From CAYTBN01 sp964542165 (lineage in GTDB: Bacteria > Myxococcota_A > UBA796 > UBA9615 > CAYRNR01), in assembly GCA_964542165.1 (NCBI GenBank), contig CAZITQ010000002.1:62001-126000 (forward strand): DNA of 64,000 nucleotides. The letters are read 5' to 3'. Numbering within the stretch: the first letter of the stretch is position 1; each line of letters opens with the position of its first letter. The notes beneath the pieces are model-generated. The model was not told where the DNA came from. It saw nothing but the letters and a program-made list of their open reading frames with translations, and did no database searches. Positions 47,155 through 57,934 of this stretch are shown piece after piece. The position numbers and the translations under genes were made by a program.

Positions 47155-48465
47155 ATGACCGCGTTCGCCGAGCGTGTACAGGAACAGATGACCGAACGGG
47201 GCATGACCCAGGCCGATCTGGCGCGCGCGTCGGGCAAGCCGGCCCAGATGGTCTCGCGGATCCTGCGGGGGAACGCCTCGCCCCAGCGTCGGACCGTGGT
47301 CATCTTCGCCCGCGCCCTGGGCGTCCATCCGGGCGTGCTCGACGAGCGCTTCCGCTCGCGGGGCCCCGGTCACCGACGGATCCTCGACCGGATGGGGGGG
47401 ATCGACGTGGCCTACCTGGGCGCCGCCATGGCCGCCCTGGGACGGGCCCGCAAGGCGTTGCTGCAGATGTCGCCGGAGGCCGCGGTCAGACCCGCAGACG
47501 GCAAATCGGACAGCCTGCTCTTCGACTCCACCTGCGAGAGCGCCATCGTCGAGGAGCTGCTGGCCTTCGACGGCCAGGCCTCGGTGCTCTCCGAGGAGCG
47601 AAACCACGGCAACGTCGACTGGGCCCGGGCCGACACGGTGTTCTTCATCGATCCCTTCGATCGCTCCACGCCCTTCGTGGAGACCCTGACCGGGCTACCC
47701 AAGGCCCCCACCCTGGGGGACTGCATCACCCGGCGTACCTTTCCCATGCGCGGCGCCGAGGCCCCCTTCGGATCGGTGACCTGCGTCCGCGATGGCCGGG
47801 TCACCTTCAACGCGATGATCGACTACGCAGGGGGGGAGCTGTTCGTCGCGTGCGAGGCCATGGTGCGACGCGGCCCCATCGACCTGTGCCCCGATCCCCG
47901 GGCTCTGGCCGTGGATGGACAGCCGATCCATTTCGAGGGAGACCGGGCGGGGGAGACCTGCGCCTGCTACCTGGGCTCTGCCGACTCCCCCAACCGCCGA
48001 TGCTACGAGGAGTCCTTCGAAGATCTCCTCGGTCAGACACACCCCCTCCCACCGGAGTCCCTGCAACGCCCGGGCGGCCCGGCCCGCGTCCTCCTGCTGG
48101 GGGATGATCCGCTGCTGACGGTCGGCGCCCAGCCCGTTTTCGTCCTGTCGAACGGAGAGAAGATCACCGAGTGGCTGGGCTGGCTCGCGTACGCGCGGTT
48201 CAGCGGCCAGCTGACGGCCTTCGAACTCCACGCCCGCAAGTTCCCGTTCCGGGACGACGTGCTCCTGGCGCCGCCCCCCAACTACAGCGTCCTGCGCGTG
48301 GACGACGACCGCGTCACCCTCGACCTCCGCCGCCTGGCCTCCTTCGAGAACCCCTCGATCTACCGCGGGGGCATCGCGGTGACCCACAACCACAGCCTGG
48401 CGCTGCCCACCCTGCGGGCGCTACCGAACAAGAGGCTACTCCCGTTGAATCCGTCCACGGGCTGA
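47155..48465 (+). CDS. XRE-type helix-turn-helix protein fused to an IMPase-like phosphatase domain
   Basis: The 436-residue protein starts at ATG 47155, seven bases after GGAGG. Residues 1-62 are a Cro/XRE helix-turn-helix (MTQADLARASGKPAQMVSRI, then LRGNASPQRRTVVIFARALG). From about residue 115 the sequence resembles the inositol monophosphatase/fructose bisphosphatase superfamily: DSTCESAIVEELL, the Glu pair of VLSEERN (near 145) and FIDPFDRSTPF (near 165), corresponding to the metal-binding DPxDGT motif with Gly changed to Arg. The C-terminal WDxAAG metal motif is not obvious. It could be an active phosphatase with a DNA-binding domain, or a regulator using the fold as a sensor. It follows the glycosyltransferase by 98 bp across an AT-rich gap. 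Confidence 0.8.
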   Translation: MTAFAERVQEQMTERGMTQADLARASGKPAQMVSRILRGNASPQRRTVVIFARALGVHPGVLDERFRSRGPGHRRILDRMGGIDVAYLGAAMAALGRARKALLQMSPEAAVRPADGKSDSLLFDSTCESAIVEELLAFDGQASVLSEERNHGNVDWARADTVFFIDPFDRSTPFVETLTGLPKAPTLGDCITRRTFPMRGAEAPFGSVTCVRDGRVTFNAMIDYAGGELFVACEAMVRRGPIDLCPDPRALAVDGQPIHFEGDRAGETCACYLGSADSPNRRCYEESFEDLLGQTHPLPPESLQRPGGPARVLLLGDDPLLTVGAQPVFVLSNGEKITEWLGWLAYARFSGQLTAFELHARKFPFRDDVLLAPPPNYSVLRVDDDRVTLDLRRLASFENPSIYRGGIAVTHNHSLALPTLRALPNKRLLPLNPSTG

Positions 48466-48469
48466 CACG

Positions 48470-50293
<1,824 letters not shown>

Positions 50294-50346
50294 GATCCAG
50301 GGTGGTCGCGAATCCACCGATGGGTCAAGTTACGAATTGCTTCATT

Positions 50347-50394
50347 GGCAAAATATTGCCGTCTGAGCAATGTCCGCCAATTCACCATCGGACA
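50347..50394. promoter_or_regulatory. Inverted repeats, possible activator binding sites
   Basis: Two dyads lie between the divergent activator and lipoprotein genes: GGCAA-aata-TTGCC (50347-50360) and TGTCCG-N12-CGGACA (50371-50376 and 50389-50394). They sit about 50-100 bp upstream of the sigma-54 promoter, the usual place for enhancer sites. Confidence 0.45.
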
Positions 50395-50445
50395 CAGCTG
50401 CCACCGATCCGGGACACGGCTCCGCAGTTTTTCGACGAACGAATC

Positions 50446-50461
50446 TGGCATCCCCCTTGCT
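50446..50461 (+). promoter_or_regulatory. Sigma-54 (-24/-12) promoter
   Basis: TGGCATCCCCCTTGCT matches the consensus TGGCAYR-N4-TTGCW at nearly every position, with the obligatory ten bases between GG and GC. Transcription would begin near 50472, about 50 bases ahead of the lipoprotein start. Confidence 0.75.
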
Positions 50462-50522
50462 TCTCTTGCGTGCACGGCGGGTCAGGAAGACCGCCACAGA
50501 CAACGAAGACCGGGAGGAACCC

Positions 50523-51509
50523 ATGACCCATCGATTTTCCCTTCCCCACCGGGTGGCCGCCGCGCTGACCATCCTCGGACTCGGCATCTTCGGCGCGATC
50601 GGATGCGACGATTCCGGCGACACCGACATCCTCGACGGGGCGCTGGAGCCCTCGGCCGAGCAGGTGCTGGAGGGGATCGAGGTCCCGCCGATGCAGCAGG
50701 AGATCCCGCCCATCGTCACCGCCTACGAGGTGATCGAGGGCTGCGAACGGATCCCCATGGCGGCGCTGAAGTTCGAGCTGGGCGTCCAGGGGACCCCCGA
50801 GGTGCACTCCGAGGCCCCGGGCGTGGTCTTCGTGGAGGACGACACCCGCCGGCTCACGATGTACGCCGACGGCACGGCCACCTTCGTCGACACCCAGTAC
50901 GTCAACTCCGTCAGCCCGGCCATCGAGCCAGTGCCCGCCCCCCAGTTGCTGGCCGACGGCGAGGCCCTGCTGGACGCCATGGGCGCCCTGGACGATCCGT
51001 ACGTGACCCTGGCCCCCGGCCGGGTCGAGCTCCGCCTCGCGGAGGTGGGTGCCGCGGGCGCCAGCGTACTGACCCACCAGATCGCCACCTTCCTCCAGAG
51101 CGTCGACCACATCCCCGCCATGGGCCCGGGCGCCAAGGTGGAGGTGGTCTACCCCGGTGACCTGTTCGCGGTGGCCTTCCGCTCGCCGCTGCGCTGCCTC
51201 CAGCCCGAGGAGGTCGCCCACCCCGTGACCCAGGCCGAGGCGGTCGTCGCGTGGCGGATCCGCGCCATCAACGGCGGTCCCTGGAGTGTTCACGAGCACG
51301 CCGACCTGTCCATCGACGCCGTGGAGATCGACGCGATGCAGCTGGGCCACTACGTGCCCGACGTGGACGAGTTCGCCCCCTCCCTCGACCCGGTCTACAA
51401 GATCACCGGGACCGTCAAGGGCACCTACCCCGACGGCGAGCAGGCCACCGTGCCGTTCCTGTGGTTCGAGCCGGCGGTCCAGGGCCGGCCGATTCCGCCC
51501 TCGATCTAG
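50523..51509 (+). CDS. Hypothetical lipoprotein under a sigma-54 promoter
   Basis: The 328-residue protein starts at ATG 50523 with GGGAGGAACCC upstream. The signal sequence (VAAALTILGLGIFGAIGC) has a lipobox-like end, and CDDSGDTD follows. The mature part is acidic, Pro- and Val-rich and probably all-beta, with two Cys (EGCERIP, LRCLQPE). No family or enzymatic motif is recognised. Because it has a sigma-54 promoter and lies divergent from an FHA-type activator, it is probably made only under a specific condition, such as starvation or surface contact. Confidence 0.78.
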   Translation: MTHRFSLPHRVAAALTILGLGIFGAIGCDDSGDTDILDGALEPSAEQVLEGIEVPPMQQEIPPIVTAYEVIEGCERIPMAALKFELGVQGTPEVHSEAPGVVFVEDDTRRLTMYADGTATFVDTQYVNSVSPAIEPVPAPQLLADGEALLDAMGALDDPYVTLAPGRVELRLAEVGAAGASVLTHQIATFLQSVDHIPAMGPGAKVEVVYPGDLFAVAFRSPLRCLQPEEVAHPVTQAEAVVAWRIRAINGGPWSVHEHADLSIDAVEIDAMQLGHYVPDVDEFAPSLDPVYKITGTVKGTYPDGEQATVPFLWFEPAVQGRPIPPSI

Positions 51510-51521
51510 GGAACGTCCGAC

Positions 51522-52883
51522 CTACCCGGCGATCCGCTTCCACCACCGGTAGAACCAGTCCTTGGTCCCCTTCCACAACTGCATCCACAGGATCTTGGGG
51601 GTGAAGTCCGCCCACCAGTCGATGGAGCCGCCCGAGAGGTTGATCACCTTGCGGCCGTCGCTACGCCAGTCGGACAGGGTGAAGGGCTTGAAGATCTTGG
51701 CCTGGGTCAGCAGGGCCACGTGGTTGACGATGTCCGACGGCTGGCAGAGCTCGACGCGGGTGGGGATGCCGAGCTTGTCGGTCAGGGCGGCGGGGTCCGG
51801 CTTCACCGAACGGTCGCGGACCTCGACGCGCACGGTCAGGCCCCGACGCGTCAGGATGTTGAACCAGATGTTGGAACCCAGGCGGGTGACCTCCTGGAGC
51901 ACGGTCTCCTCGAGGTCGTAGGGGTAGTGACGGCGATCGCCCCAGACGATCTCGTCCCCGTGGCGGCCCAGCACCTCGATGCGGCGCCCCTTGCGCCCAC
52001 AGGGACAGGGCTCGGCGGGCCAGCGGACCAGATCCCCGGTCCAGTAGCGGACCATGGGCTGGGCCTCCCGACGGAAGGTGGTGGCCACCAGGACGCCCAC
52101 CAGGCCGGGGCCGATGGGTCGTTTGGTCTCCGGATCGAGGATCTCGAAGACGAAGTCGTCGTCGTGAAGGTGCAGGTGCCCGCGGGGACAGGAGGTGGCG
52201 AAGGGGCCGCCCTCGGTGCAGCCGTAGAGGTTGCGGATGGTGGCGCCGCCCCACTGGGCCTCGATGGACTTGCGCAGCGACGGGGTCAGCAGCCGGCCGG
52301 CCATGTTGAAGTTCTTGAACGCGGGGAAGTCCCGGGCCGGGTCCTTGCCCTGGATCCTCGCTAGCTCTGCCAGCTGCACGGGCTCGAGGGGGAACGACAC
52401 CATCGAGGTCACACCCAGGCGCTCGACCAGCTCGAGCACCCGCTTGTAGCCCACGTTGAAGTTCATGTTGCCGGCGGGTAGCAGGCAGCCGCCCACCAGC
52501 CGCGCGCCGGTCTCGGCCAGGTGGCTCGGCACCGGGAAGGCGTAGGGCAGGCGATTGATGATGGTCTTGCCCGGGCCGAAGGCCTCCATCCAGACCTTGA
52601 TGATGGGGATCTCGGCCTCGAAGTCGGCCAGGGTGTACCAGCCGTAGACGCGCGCGCCGGTGGTGCCGAAGGACTCGTGGTAGTGCCAGACCTGGGAACG
52701 GTCGACGGCCAGGAAGTCCTCGGCTGGCCGCTCCTTCATGTGCTTCTTGTACAGGAAGGGCAGCTCGTGGAGGTCCGACTCGCCGGTCACCACCTTGTTC
52801 TTGAGGTGCTCGGCGAAGAACGGCGCCCCCATCGCCCGGTGGAGGGTGCGCAGGACCAGCTGGTCGCGGCTCAGATCACCCAT
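51522..52883 (-). CDS. Phenylacetate-CoA ligase-like adenylate-forming enzyme
   Basis: The 453-residue protein has the PaaK-type layout: HESFGTTGARVYGWYT (the Thr/Gly-rich ATP loop), the core motif LYGCTEGGPFAT, YWTGDLVRW and RHGDEIVWGDRRHYP (hinge). A zinc-like CPCGRKGR lies between the last two. It should activate a carboxylic acid as acyl-AMP and transfer it to CoA or a carrier. The C-terminal Trp-rich tail is unusual (WWADFTPKILWMQLWKG) and may be membrane-associating. The radical SAM gene lies 61 bp upstream on the same strand, so the two probably act on one product. The acid is unknown. Confidence 0.88.
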   Translation of the reverse strand: MGDLSRDQLVLRTLHRAMGAPFFAEHLKNKVVTGESDLHELPFLYKKHMKERPAEDFLAVDRSQVWHYHESFGTTGARVYGWYTLADFEAEIPIIKVWMEAFGPGKTIINRLPYAFPVPSHLAETGARLVGGCLLPAGNMNFNVGYKRVLELVERLGVTSMVSFPLEPVQLAELARIQGKDPARDFPAFKNFNMAGRLLTPSLRKSIEAQWGGATIRNLYGCTEGGPFATSCPRGHLHLHDDDFVFEILDPETKRPIGPGLVGVLVATTFRREAQPMVRYWTGDLVRWPAEPCPCGRKGRRIEVLGRHGDEIVWGDRRHYPYDLEETVLQEVTRLGSNIWFNILTRRGLTVRVEVRDRSVKPDPAALTDKLGIPTRVELCQPSDIVNHVALLTQAKIFKPFTLSDWRSDGRKVINLSGGSIDWWADFTPKILWMQLWKGTKDWFYRWWKRIAG

Positions 52884-52944
52884 GGGGCGGGTCTACCTCG
52901 CGGGGGCTGCTCGTGTCCAGCGGGCGGGCCCCGGTCGTACGCCC

Positions 52945-54357
52945 TCAGGTCCAGGGGACCCGGAAGCGCTTCATCCAGTAGCGCATCTTCGGATAGTTCT
53001 TCCAGTTGGGCTTGGTCCAGCCGCTGAGGCCGATGATCCGCTGGACCAGCCTGGCCATCACCGCCTGGCTCGCAGCCATGGACATCACGTTGCCGATGGT
53101 GGTGGCGGCTTCCTGCAACAGAGCGTCGACCTCGGCCTGTTCGATGCCGGCGGACAGATAGAACTGCCCGGGTTCGCGCAGGTCGAGGGCGAAGGGCGGG
53201 TAGCCCTCCTGGTCCGCCAGCTCGCGCAGCGCCGTGCCCGGGTAGATCCGCATCCGATGGGTGAGCATGACCACGTGCATCGGGTCGATGACCTCGCGCA
53301 CGAAACGCATCGTCTCCCGGGCCGTCTCGGGCGTCTCCCCCGGTCCGCCGAAGATGAAGGACCACAGGACCGGAAATCCCAGCTCCGCCGTGTCGCGGGC
53401 CATGGTCTCCAGCTGGTCCATGGTGAAGTCCTTGCGGTACCCCTCGATGGTCGCGGGAGCCGCCGCGTCGGGGGAGCAGTACACCGCCGTGAAGCCCGCA
53501 TCCCGCATGGCCTCGAGCACCTCGCGGCTGCCGAAGCGGGGGTTGATGCCCGAGGCGTGGTAGGCCCGCGCGGGGCGCTTGCGCGCCAGGGCCTCGCACA
53601 GCTCGAGGGTGTAGCTCGGGGGTGCGTTGAAGGTCGAATCCACGAACTCCACCACGTCCCGCCCCGTGGAGCGGACGGCTCGCTCGATGCCCTCGACCAC
53701 CTCGTCCACGTCCCGCAGCAGGTAGGGGGCGCCGCCCTCGATGTGGGCGTACTCGCAGTACACGCAGCGGAAGGGACAGCCGCGGCGGGACTGGGCGCTC
53801 AGGGGTACGCCCCAGTGACGGTAGGGGGTGAGATCGATCCAGCGGGCGAACTGGGCGCCCGGGGTGCCCTCCCCGTCGTCGGGGCTGCCCCGCAGCACGC
53901 GGGGTTGATCGGCGAGGGCCTCACCCCCCTCGACCAGCCGCCGGTACAGCTCGGGGAACACCCGGTCGCCGGGCCCGGCCACGGCCAGGTCGGCGCCCAC
54001 GGCGTCCAGCACCTGTTCGGGTGCCAGCGAGGTTCCGGTCCCGCCGAGGACCACGGGGACGTCGGGCGCCACCTCCCGCACGGTCTGGATCAGCTCGCGC
54101 ACGGAAGGCAGGTAGTAGATCGGCGCCTGGAAGTCGCAGTTGTCCACGTTGCGGATGGTCACGCCCACCAGGCGGGGGCGGTGCCGCAGCAGGGCCCGCC
54201 GCAGCTCCACATGGGGTTTGCGGGCGAAACACAGGTCGGCCACCTCGCAGGAGATGCCCGCCTGGGCCACGGCGCTGGCCAGCTGGCACAGGCCGATGGG
54301 CAGCACCGGTAGGGGGCCGATCTCGCGGTTGGTGTTGACCAGCAGGATCTCGGTCAT
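52945..54357 (-). CDS. Cobalamin-binding-domain radical SAM enzyme
   Basis: The 470-residue protein has an N-terminal B12-binding-like Rossmann domain (MTEILLVNTNREIGPLPVLP; VVLGGTGTSLAPEQVL), without a clear DxHxxG base-off motif. A radical SAM barrel follows, with the 4Fe-4S cluster motif RRGCPFRCVYCEYAH (CxxxCxxC). Further barrel features are EFVDSTFNAPP and FIFGGPGET. This class methylates or rearranges unactivated carbons in lipid, hopanoid or antibiotic pathways. The gene begins 6 bp after the hflX stop and is followed by a PaaK-like enzyme, so a small modification pathway for an activated acid is plausible. Confidence 0.9.
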   Translation of the reverse strand: MTEILLVNTNREIGPLPVLPIGLCQLASAVAQAGISCEVADLCFARKPHVELRRALLRHRPRLVGVTIRNVDNCDFQAPIYYLPSVRELIQTVREVAPDVPVVLGGTGTSLAPEQVLDAVGADLAVAGPGDRVFPELYRRLVEGGEALADQPRVLRGSPDDGEGTPGAQFARWIDLTPYRHWGVPLSAQSRRGCPFRCVYCEYAHIEGGAPYLLRDVDEVVEGIERAVRSTGRDVVEFVDSTFNAPPSYTLELCEALARKRPARAYHASGINPRFGSREVLEAMRDAGFTAVYCSPDAAAPATIEGYRKDFTMDQLETMARDTAELGFPVLWSFIFGGPGETPETARETMRFVREVIDPMHVVMLTHRMRIYPGTALRELADQEGYPPFALDLREPGQFYLSAGIEQAEVDALLQEAATTIGNVMSMAASQAVMARLVQRIIGLSGWTKPNWKNYPKMRYWMKRFRVPWT

Positions 54358-54363
54358 CTGCCT

Positions 54364-56034
54364 TCAATACCCGTTCTCGTACGAAGGCACCACCGAGAAG
54401 CCCTCGCTCCACAGGGCACTCTCGATCCGGCCTTCGAGTTCGGCCAGACCTTTCGTCTTCAGGGCGCTGACCGGGACCCCCCCCAGGGTGAGGCGAAGCT
54501 CCTCCACGTGGGCTGGGTCGGCGGCGTCGGTCTTGTTCAGCACCAGGATCGTCGGTACCTCGGAGAGGCCGATCTGCTCCAACGTCTCGACCACGACGCC
54601 GTGCTGCTGCTCCGCGTGTTCCGAGGAAGCGTCGATGACGTGGAGCAGGAGATCCGCGTCCTCTAGCTCCTCCAGGGTCGCCCGGAAGGCCCTGAGCAGC
54701 TCGGCGGGCAGCCGCTCGATGAAGCCCACCGTGTCGGTGACGATGACCTGGCGGTCCCTCGGGAAGCGGAGCCGCCGTGTGGTGGGGTCCAGGGTCGCGA
54801 ACAGGCGGTCCTCGGCCCGGACGTCGCTGTGGGTCAGCGCGTTGAGCAGGGTGGACTTGCCGGCGTTGGTGTACCCGACGATGGAGGCGGTGGGCATACG
54901 CGCCCGCTGGCGCTTGCGGCGTCGCAGGGCCCGCTGCTTGCCCAGCCCCTTGAGCTGGCGTTCGAGGCGGGTGATCCGGTCGCGGGCGCGCCGGCCGCGG
55001 ACCTCGAGCTTGGTCTCGCCAGGGCCGCGGCCGCCGATGCCGCCGGTCAGACGGCTCAGGGCGGTCTGCAGCGCGGAGAGCCGTGGGAGGAGGTATCGAA
55101 GCTGGGCCAGCTCCACCTGCAGGCGACCGTCCCGGCTTCGGGCGTGCTGGGCGAAGATGTCGAGGATCAACTGCGTGCGGTCGAGCACCTTGAGTTCGGT
55201 GGCCTCGCCGATCACCTTGCCCTGGGACGGAGAGAGCTCCCGGTCGAAGACCAGCAGGTCCGCGTCCAGGACCATCGAGCGCAGGAGAACGTCGTCCAGC
55301 TTGCCTCGGCCGATGAGGGTCCTCGGGTCCGGCCGATGGCGCCGCTGGAGCACCGTGTCGATGACGTTCAGGCCGGCGGTGTCCGCCAGGCGGGTCAGCT
55401 CGGACATCGAGCGTTCGGCGCCCTCGAGGTACCCGTCGGTCAAGCCCACCAGGATCGCCCGATCACGGGTGTCCTGGGCGTCCCGCCCCTCGACTCGCTG
55501 GGCGAACTCGCCCTCCACCGCCTGGATCAGCCGCAGGAAGTCCTCGGCCACCCGGTGCACGTCCACCGGCTCCTCGACGATCCACGGATCGCCCCGCTCG
55601 CCCGACCGCATGGGGCGCAGAGTGGCGTACTGCAGGTCCGACGGCAGGCCGCGGTCGTCGGCCCGAAGGACCCCGACCAGGTCCAGCCGGAGCAGCGCCA
55701 GGTCGGTGAGGTCGTCCCGGTCCAGCGGGGCCTGGTCCAGGTGGACGTGAACCAACCGCAGGCCGCGGAACCGGCTCCGCCCGGCCCGATGGCGGCCCAG
55801 GTCCGGCAGGTAGACCCGCTGGGCGGTGCCGACGATGACGTGGGTCACCGCACCCCGGCGGTCCAGGATCACCCCCAGCTGCCGGCCCAGCTTCAGGCTC
55901 TCCTCGACCAGGGTCCGGGCCAGCTCGGGGCTGACGATCTGGGCCGGCAGCACGCGGCGGCGGTACAGGCGCTGCAGGCGCTGGACCTGCGCCCCCTTCA
56001 GCCCCGCGAGATCCCCGTGGACGACCGGCGGCAC
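54364..56034 (-). CDS. hflX: Ribosome-associated GTPase HflX (long form)
   Basis: The 556-residue protein starts at GTG 56034. The HflX domain shows the Gly-rich LSRLTGGIGGRGPGETKLE, G1 VGYTNAGKST, G3 VTDTVGFIERLP and G4 NKTD. The N-terminal extension of about 170 residues (LQRLYRRRVLPAQIVSPELA, VTHVIVGTA, RLVHVHL) is found in the longer HflX forms of several phyla. HflX splits or rescues stalled ribosomes after heat stress. Its start lies 3 bp after the pdxA stop. The radical SAM gene follows 6 bp after its stop. Confidence 0.94.
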   Translation of the reverse strand: MPPVVHGDLAGLKGAQVQRLQRLYRRRVLPAQIVSPELARTLVEESLKLGRQLGVILDRRGAVTHVIVGTAQRVYLPDLGRHRAGRSRFRGLRLVHVHLDQAPLDRDDLTDLALLRLDLVGVLRADDRGLPSDLQYATLRPMRSGERGDPWIVEEPVDVHRVAEDFLRLIQAVEGEFAQRVEGRDAQDTRDRAILVGLTDGYLEGAERSMSELTRLADTAGLNVIDTVLQRRHRPDPRTLIGRGKLDDVLLRSMVLDADLLVFDRELSPSQGKVIGEATELKVLDRTQLILDIFAQHARSRDGRLQVELAQLRYLLPRLSALQTALSRLTGGIGGRGPGETKLEVRGRRARDRITRLERQLKGLGKQRALRRRKRQRARMPTASIVGYTNAGKSTLLNALTHSDVRAEDRLFATLDPTTRRLRFPRDRQVIVTDTVGFIERLPAELLRAFRATLEELEDADLLLHVIDASSEHAEQQHGVVVETLEQIGLSEVPTILVLNKTDAADPAHVEELRLTLGGVPVSALKTKGLAELEGRIESALWSEGFSVVPSYENGY

Positions 56035-56036
56035 GG

Positions 56037-56951
56037 TCAGGCCCCCCCGCCCGAGACACAGGAGACGGCCATCCGCAGGGCGGAGAGCATGCTGGAAGGG
56101 TCGGCCGTTCCGCTCCCGGCGATGTCGTAGGCCGTGCCGTGGTCCGGCGAGGTGCGCACGAAGGGCAGCCCCAGGGTGATGTTGACCGAGCGCCCGAAGT
56201 CCACGGCCTTGACCGCGGTCAGGCCCTGGTCGTGGTAGCAGGCGATCACCCCGTCCACCCCGCCGGCGACCGCCCGGGCGAACAGGGTGTCGGCGGGCAG
56301 GGGCCCGATCAGGTCGATGCCCCGCTCCCGGGCCCGCGCGACGCCGGGGACCAGGGCCTCCCCGTCCTCGCTTCCCAGCCGCCCCTCCTCCCCCGCGTGG
56401 GGGTTGAGGCCGCACAGCGCCAGCCGGGGCCGCTCCAGCCCGAAGTGCGTCCGGAGCCCCCGGTCGAAGATCGAGGCCACCCGGACGACGTCGTCGGCAC
56501 CGACGGCCGCAGGGACATCGCACAGGGGGAGATGGGTGGTCAGCAGCGCCACCTTCAACTGGCCGCCGGCGAACGCCATCACCACACCCTCGTCGCCAGC
56601 GGCGCGGGCGGCCAGCAACTCGGTATGCCCCACGAAGGGGAACCCGCCGTCCATCATCCGGCGCTTGTGGATCGGGCCGGTGACCAGGGCGTCGCACTCG
56701 CCGCCGAGGCAGGCGTCGATGGCCGCCTCGAGCGCCTCCCATTCGGGCAGGTCACCCCCGGTGGGATGACACCGCTGCGGAGGGGCAACGCCAGCCGCCG
56801 CCGCGGCGCGGACGATCGCGTCTTCGGGCCCGAAGACCATGGACTCGTAGGGTTCCCGGGGCTGCGCGGCCAGGGCGCGGACCAGCACTTCGGGGCCGAT
56901 GCCGTTGGGGTCGCCGGTGGTGAGCGCGATGCGCGGCGGGCGATGGTTCAA
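56037..56951 (-). CDS. pdxA: 4-hydroxythreonine-4-phosphate dehydrogenase
   Basis: The 304-residue enzyme oxidises 4-phosphohydroxythreonine in pyridoxal-phosphate synthesis. Signatures are LTTGDPNGIGPEV, ALVTGPIHKR, GHTELLA (metal His), GLNPHAGEEG, CYHDQGLTAVK (metal His) and SPDHGTAYDIAG (metal His). TTG 56951 is taken as start because it overlaps the rotamase stop (TTGA) and gives the right length; the open frame runs much further back as a shadow of the rotamase genes. Short of usual length by about 20 residues, it still has all metal and substrate residues. Confidence 0.94.
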   Translation of the reverse strand: MNHRPPRIALTTGDPNGIGPEVLVRALAAQPREPYESMVFGPEDAIVRAAAAAGVAPPQRCHPTGGDLPEWEALEAAIDACLGGECDALVTGPIHKRRMMDGGFPFVGHTELLAARAAGDEGVVMAFAGGQLKVALLTTHLPLCDVPAAVGADDVVRVASIFDRGLRTHFGLERPRLALCGLNPHAGEEGRLGSEDGEALVPGVARARERGIDLIGPLPADTLFARAVAGGVDGVIACYHDQGLTAVKAVDFGRSVNITLGLPFVRTSPDHGTAYDIAGSGTADPSSMLSALRMAVSCVSGGGA

Positions 56952-57919
56952 TGAAGCCGCTCGATGTGGGAGCGGACCTTCTCCCGTTCGATCCACAACT
57001 CGATCTGCCGCTCCTCCTCCTCCTGGTACAGCTCGCTGAACAGCTGGTCGCGAACTTCCTCGAAGGGGACCGAGGCGGCGTTGGTGATCCGGTAGACCTG
57101 CCACAGGTACAGGGAGTTGTTCAGCTCCAGGGGCTCGCTGACCTCGTTGATCTCCAGCCCCTCGACCGCCGCCCGGATCTCCGGGATCAGCGAGTTGATC
57201 CGCGCCGTGCCGAACTCCCCGCCGCGTTCCGCGCTGCCCGGATCCTCGGAGTACTGTCGTGCGAGCTGCTCGAACGAAGCGCCGGCGTCCAGCTGGGCCC
57301 GGATATCGTCTACGCGCTGCCGCGCCTCCTGGATCGCCTTGGCGTTGGAGGGGTCCGCGTAGCGCAGCACGATCACCCGCAGGTGGAGCTCCGGATCGTC
57401 GGGGACGTCGGAGTGGCGCTCGTTGTAGCGCTGCCGAAGCTGGTCCTCGGTGATGTCGACCTTGGTCCCGATCTCGGCCTGGAACAGCTTGAACTGCTTG
57501 AGCTGCTCCCGCAGGTCCACGAGGAACTCCTCCAGCGGGATGCCCTGACGCGCCAGCTGGGACTTGAGCTGCTCCACGGACATGCTGTTCATCCGGGCGG
57601 TCTCGCCCAGCTGCGCCTGGACCTCCATCTCCTCCACGGTGATGCCGAGCCGGACCACGGCCTGGTCCATCAGCTTGCGGCCCACCAGGCCCTCGATCAC
57701 GATCTCGCGCAGCTCCGCCAGCGCGGCCTCGCGGTCGGGGCCGACGGGCAGGGCGTCGGGCTCCATCTCCAGGTAGGAGCGGATCTCGTCCTGGACCTCG
57801 CTCTCGAGCACCAGGTCGTCGTTGACCACCACCACGATGCGGTCCACCAGTTCGATCGCCCGGGAGGACCCGGGGAGCATCAGTGCGATGGCGAGGAGGA
57901 GGGGGGTGAGGCGGGGCAC
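56948..57919 (-). CDS. SurA-like periplasmic peptidyl-prolyl isomerase
   Basis: The 323-residue protein starts at GTG 57919 with a signal peptide (LTPLLLAIALMLPGSSRA). The SurA N-terminal domain is recognisable (LVDRIVVVVNDDLVLESEV). One parvulin domain follows (LHLRVIVLRYA, QYSEDPGSAERGGEFGTA). E. coli SurA has two such domains, so this is the one-parvulin form common in deltaproteobacterial lineages. It would chaperone outer-membrane proteins. It lies 15 bp downstream of another rotamase gene and overlaps pdxA. Confidence 0.9.
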   Translation of the reverse strand: MPRLTPLLLAIALMLPGSSRAIELVDRIVVVVNDDLVLESEVQDEIRSYLEMEPDALPVGPDREAALAELREIVIEGLVGRKLMDQAVVRLGITVEEMEVQAQLGETARMNSMSVEQLKSQLARQGIPLEEFLVDLREQLKQFKLFQAEIGTKVDITEDQLRQRYNERHSDVPDDPELHLRVIVLRYADPSNAKAIQEARQRVDDIRAQLDAGASFEQLARQYSEDPGSAERGGEFGTARINSLIPEIRAAVEGLEINEVSEPLELNNSLYLWQVYRITNAASVPFEEVRDQLFSELYQEEEERQIELWIEREKVRSHIERLH

Positions 57920-57934
57920 GGTGGTCAGGGTGTC

